Source of the DNA: an uncultured bacterium
GTDB lineage: Bacteria > Actinomycetota > Coriobacteriia > Coriobacteriales > Coriobacteriaceae
Assembly (NCBI GenBank): GCA_905215945.1
Contig: CAJMRZ010000014.1
Location: forward strand, 1 to 16,615
Direction: 5' to 3'
DNA: 16,615 bases
Shown here: positions 14,183-16,615 of the stretch, one piece after another
Layout: each line of letters starts with the position of its first letter
How positions within the stretch are numbered: the first letter of the stretch is position 1
Notes under the pieces: generated by a model
Databases searched by the model: none
What the model was told of the DNA's origin: nothing
Seen by the model: the letters and a program-made list of their open reading frames with translations, nothing else
Program-made: the position numbers and the translations under genes

Positions 14183-15692
14183 GGTAGTCCCTTCGTACAC
14201 GCGGTCCCTGGTCGTCGGTACGCAGACGCGCCGACGGGTCCGAGTTCAAATCGATTCGATTATATCCGCCGCCCGCGTTGCGAGGGCTGGGGCGCTGCGG
14301 ACGACCTTGCGGAGCCATTCGCGGGCGTGGACGAGCTGCCGGCTCGGATGCAGAACCATCCAGAACGGTAAAGCCGCTACGCGAAGGTCGTTCACCGCGC
14401 ACATGGGCTACGCCGGCGGTGCTCTCGTCCATAACGGCAAAGCTCTCACGGCGGCGGTCATACTCATCGCGGCGGGCGCTCTCGTACGAAACGCGCAGGA
14501 TCAACCCGGCAAGCATAAGCGACACAATAATCGACGAACCACCGTAGCTAATAAACGGCAACGGTTTGCCCGTCATGGGAAACACGTTGAGGATGCCCAG
14601 CGCGTTAATCAAAAACTGCACTGCAAGAATGACCGCGGAGCCAGACGCCATGAGCGCGCCCCGACGATCGGTCGCCTGCTCGGCAATGCGAAAAGCCGAG
14701 TAGATCAGCATCGCAAACACCAAGAAGAACAGCACGGTTCCGACAAAGCCGACTTCCTCGCCAATGATAGCCAGGATGTAGTCATTGTGCGCCTCGGGCA
14801 GATACGAGTACTTCATGGTTGAGTTGCCGATGCCACGGCCGAACAGACCGCCCGAGGCAAAGGCCATGATGGCAAGCGTGGCCTGATAGCCGTCACCATA
14901 CTCGTCGGCCCAAGGGTTCAAGGCAACCTGAATACGCACCATACGGTACGGCTCTGCGACAAGCGCAATCACGATCACGAGAATGCCGAAGATTAGCACG
15001 CCGATGATAAATCTGGGGTCGAGACCCGCAAACAACGCCATGCACATGAGGGTCAACAGGATGATCAGGACAGTACCGAAATCGGGCTGGATAAAGATCA
15101 GAAAGAGCGAAATGCCCAGGTAGATGCCCATCTTGCGAAGGAATTCGTTGATGTTGCCACCGGGCGAAAAGAAGCGATCGAGCATGATGGCCGAATACGC
15201 AATGGCAAATGGCTTTAAAAACTCGGAAGGCTGGAACTGAATGCCGGCGATGTTGAGCCAGCGCGTGGCGCCACGGCTGCCGCTGCCCACCAAGAACACC
15301 AGAAACAGTAGCCCTATCATGCCTATGAGGAAGATCCTGAGCACGTCTTCCCCAAACCAACTGTCCGGCAAGATGCGCACGATGGCAACCATAGCCAGCA
15401 CGCCAACTCCGGCAAACGCGGCTTGTCGAAACAGAAAAAACGTCGCCGAGCCATTCTCGTGCAGCGCCTCGACCGAAGACGCCGAGTACACCATCAGCAG
15501 GCCAAAGCACACCAAGGTAAACAGGCAGGCCATGAATATCAAACGGGGGCGCATGATACGGGCGGGAACGCCGGCAATATAGCGTTCGCTAAACGTCTGC
15601 CCGCCGCGACCGGAACGCGGTGTGCTGCGCCGCGAGGAAGCACGGTCCGAGTCGGGCCTCCTCATACCTTGTCGGGGGCTCTCCTCTCTCAC
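14172..15692 (-). CDS. ftsW: FtsW, SEDS-family septal peptidoglycan glycosyltransferase
   Basis: FtsW polymerises lipid II at the septum together with its class B PBP partner. The product is 506 residues, about 100 more than the membrane core needs. A charged N-terminus (about 1-45) precedes roughly ten membrane segments (from RPRLIFMACLFTLV to VSLMLAGLILRV). SEDS signatures include FQPSEFLKPFAIAY, QPDFGTVLI, PEAHNDYILAIIGEEVGF and FPMTGKPLPFISYGGSSI. A tail of 104 residues after the last segment is Arg/Pro-rich and probably cytoplasmic. The GTG at 15692 was chosen because AGGGG is 6 bases upstream; TTG at 15698 abuts that site, and ATG at 15665 is also possible. PEAHND and the FPMTGKPLPF form favour FtsW over RodA, as does the gene order between murD and murG. 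Confidence 0.95.
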   Translation of the reverse strand: MREESPRQGMRRPDSDRASSRRSTPRSGRGGQTFSERYIAGVPARIMRPRLIFMACLFTLVCFGLLMVYSASSVEALHENGSATFFLFRQAAFAGVGVLAMVAIVRILPDSWFGEDVLRIFLIGMIGLLFLVFLVGSGSRGATRWLNIAGIQFQPSEFLKPFAIAYSAIMLDRFFSPGGNINEFLRKMGIYLGISLFLIFIQPDFGTVLIILLTLMCMALFAGLDPRFIIGVLIFGILVIVIALVAEPYRMVRIQVALNPWADEYGDGYQATLAIMAFASGGLFGRGIGNSTMKYSYLPEAHNDYILAIIGEEVGFVGTVLFFLVFAMLIYSAFRIAEQATDRRGALMASGSAVILAVQFLINALGILNVFPMTGKPLPFISYGGSSIIVSLMLAGLILRVSYESARRDEYDRRRESFAVMDESTAGVAHVRGERPSRSGFTVLDGSASEPAARPRPRMAPQGRPQRPSPRNAGGGYNRIDLNSDPSARLRTDDQGPRVRRDYHDR

Positions 15693-15701
15693 CGGCAACC
15701 C

Positions 15702-16615
15702 CTATTCCATTTGCGATTTCGCCGCAGCGGCAAGCTGGGCCACATAGTCCTTAAACACGCGGCCGCGCTCCTCATAGCCCGAGAACTCATCGAACGAAGA
15801 GCAGGCAGGAGAAAGTAAGATCACGTCGCCACGGCTCGACAGCGAACGGGCGACGTCCACGGCATCGCGCAGGTCATCCGCCTGAGCGATATCCACATCG
15901 CCATCGACATCGGCCTCGTCCATAGCGGCGGTAAAGCGCTCGCGCGCATCGCCAAAGCAGACGACCGAGCGCACGTTGTCCATAACGACGCGGGCAAAGT
16001 CCGCAAGCGGCGTACCCTTATCGTGGCCGCCGAGCAGCAAAATCACATCGTCGTCGGGAAACGCCGTCAGGGCCTTTTCGACTGCATCGGTGTTCGTTGC
16101 CTTGGAATCGTTGACGTAGCGCACGCCGTCAATCTCGCCACACGGCTCCACGCGGTGCTCGAGCGGCTGGAACGAGGCAAGACCGCGGCAGACACCATCG
16201 ACATCGGCACCGACCGCCAAGGCAGCCGTGGCGGCGCACAGGGCATTGATAACATTGTGATGGCCCGAGATCTTGAGCTCGGAAGTGGCGACAAGCTGAG
16301 TCTCGACGCCCTTCAGGCGGACGACCAACTTGCCGTCGCGCACAAAGGCGGCGTCTGCACCCTCGGGCTCGTCAAAAGCGACCTTGCAGATGCGGCGGCC
16401 CGGCATGTAGATGTACTCATCGAACTCATGGATGCCGGCATCCTCAACGTCGATAACCACGAGGTCGTCGTCGACCATATTCTCGAACAACTTGATCTTG
16501 GCAAGCGCATAGTTCTTGTGGCTCTTGTGCCAGCCCAGGTGGTCGGGCGTGATGTTGAGCAGCACCGCCACGCGAGGATGAAGCTCGGCGGTCGTAGCAA
16601 TCTGATAACTCGACA
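15702..16615 (-). CDS. murD: UDP-N-acetylmuramoylalanine--D-glutamate ligase MurD (5' part outside window)
   Basis: MurD adds D-glutamate to UDP-MurNAc-L-alanine using ATP. The last 304 codons are present; the frame is open to the right edge, so the UDP-binding domain and P-loop are not visible. What remains starts with SSYQIATTAELHPRVAVLLN, then NITPDHLGWH and YALAKIKLFE, the latter containing the expected carbamylated lysine. The C-terminal domain has RVEPCGEIDGVRYVNDSKATN, LLLGGHDKGTPL and LLSPACSSFDEFSGYEERG, all standard MurD motifs; SKATN and SPACSSFD separate it from MurC, MurE and MurF. The stop lies 9 bases before the chosen ftsW start, so the two are in one operon. Confidence 0.97.
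   Translation of the reverse strand, partial: SSYQIATTAELHPRVAVLLNITPDHLGWHKSHKNYALAKIKLFENMVDDDLVVIDVEDAGIHEFDEYIYMPGRRICKVAFDEPEGADAAFVRDGKLVVRLKGVETQLVATSELKISGHHNVINALCAATAALAVGADVDGVCRGLASFQPLEHRVEPCGEIDGVRYVNDSKATNTDAVEKALTAFPDDDVILLLGGHDKGTPLADFARVVMDNVRSVVCFGDARERFTAAMDEADVDGDVDIAQADDLRDAVDVARSLSSRGDVILLSPACSSFDEFSGYEERGRVFKDYVAQLAAAAKSQME

Overview
The window is a GC-rich, tightly packed stretch in which every credible gene lies on the minus strand, so the genes are transcribed from high to low coordinates. It is the distal part of a division and cell-wall (dcw) cluster of a Gram-positive, high-GC bacterium. SepF and DivIVA are present and no ftsA lies between ftsQ and ftsZ. The FtsZ nucleotide loop carries the GEGGGTGTG form, and DivIVA carries a KRGY motif like actinobacterial Wag31. 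Together these point to Actinomycetota. My best guess is a coriobacterium such as Collinsella; that genus-level call is inference only.

In transcription order the first block is murD (5' part outside the window), ftsW, murG, murC, murB and ftsQ. These make the peptidoglycan precursor (D-Glu addition, lipid II formation, UDP-MurNAc synthesis, L-Ala addition) and supply the septal glycosyltransferase and its DivIB/FtsQ partner. The genes overlap or lie within about 100 bases of each other and look like one operon. A 199-base gap rich in symmetric elements precedes ftsZ, and a strong intrinsic terminator follows ftsZ.

The second block begins after that terminator. It is pgeF, which edits mistakes made by MurC, followed by the complete high-affinity phosphate uptake operon pstS-pstC-pstA-pstB-phoU. 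pgeF and pstS share an ATGA stop/start overlap, so the phosphate operon appears to be read from a promoter in front of pgeF. That promoter region carries an 11-base-periodic direct repeat resembling a PHO box. A perfect 11-bp hairpin follows phoU.

The third block is yggS, sepF, yggT and divIVA (cut by the left window edge), the usual tail of the actinobacterial dcw cluster. In many actinobacteria pgeF, yggS, sepF, yggT and divIVA follow ftsZ directly, so here the phosphate operon seems to sit inside that series. yggT has no ATG, GTG or TTG start that would give a full-length protein. The best fit is an AUC start behind a good ribosome binding site.

No tRNA, rRNA, CRISPR array, insertion sequence or phage gene was seen, and no gap exceeds 300 bases. 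The most notable points are the pst-phoU insertion with its putative PHO box upstream of pgeF, the AUC start of yggT, the dyads upstream of ftsZ, and a PhoU with eroded metal-binding motifs and an acidic tail.
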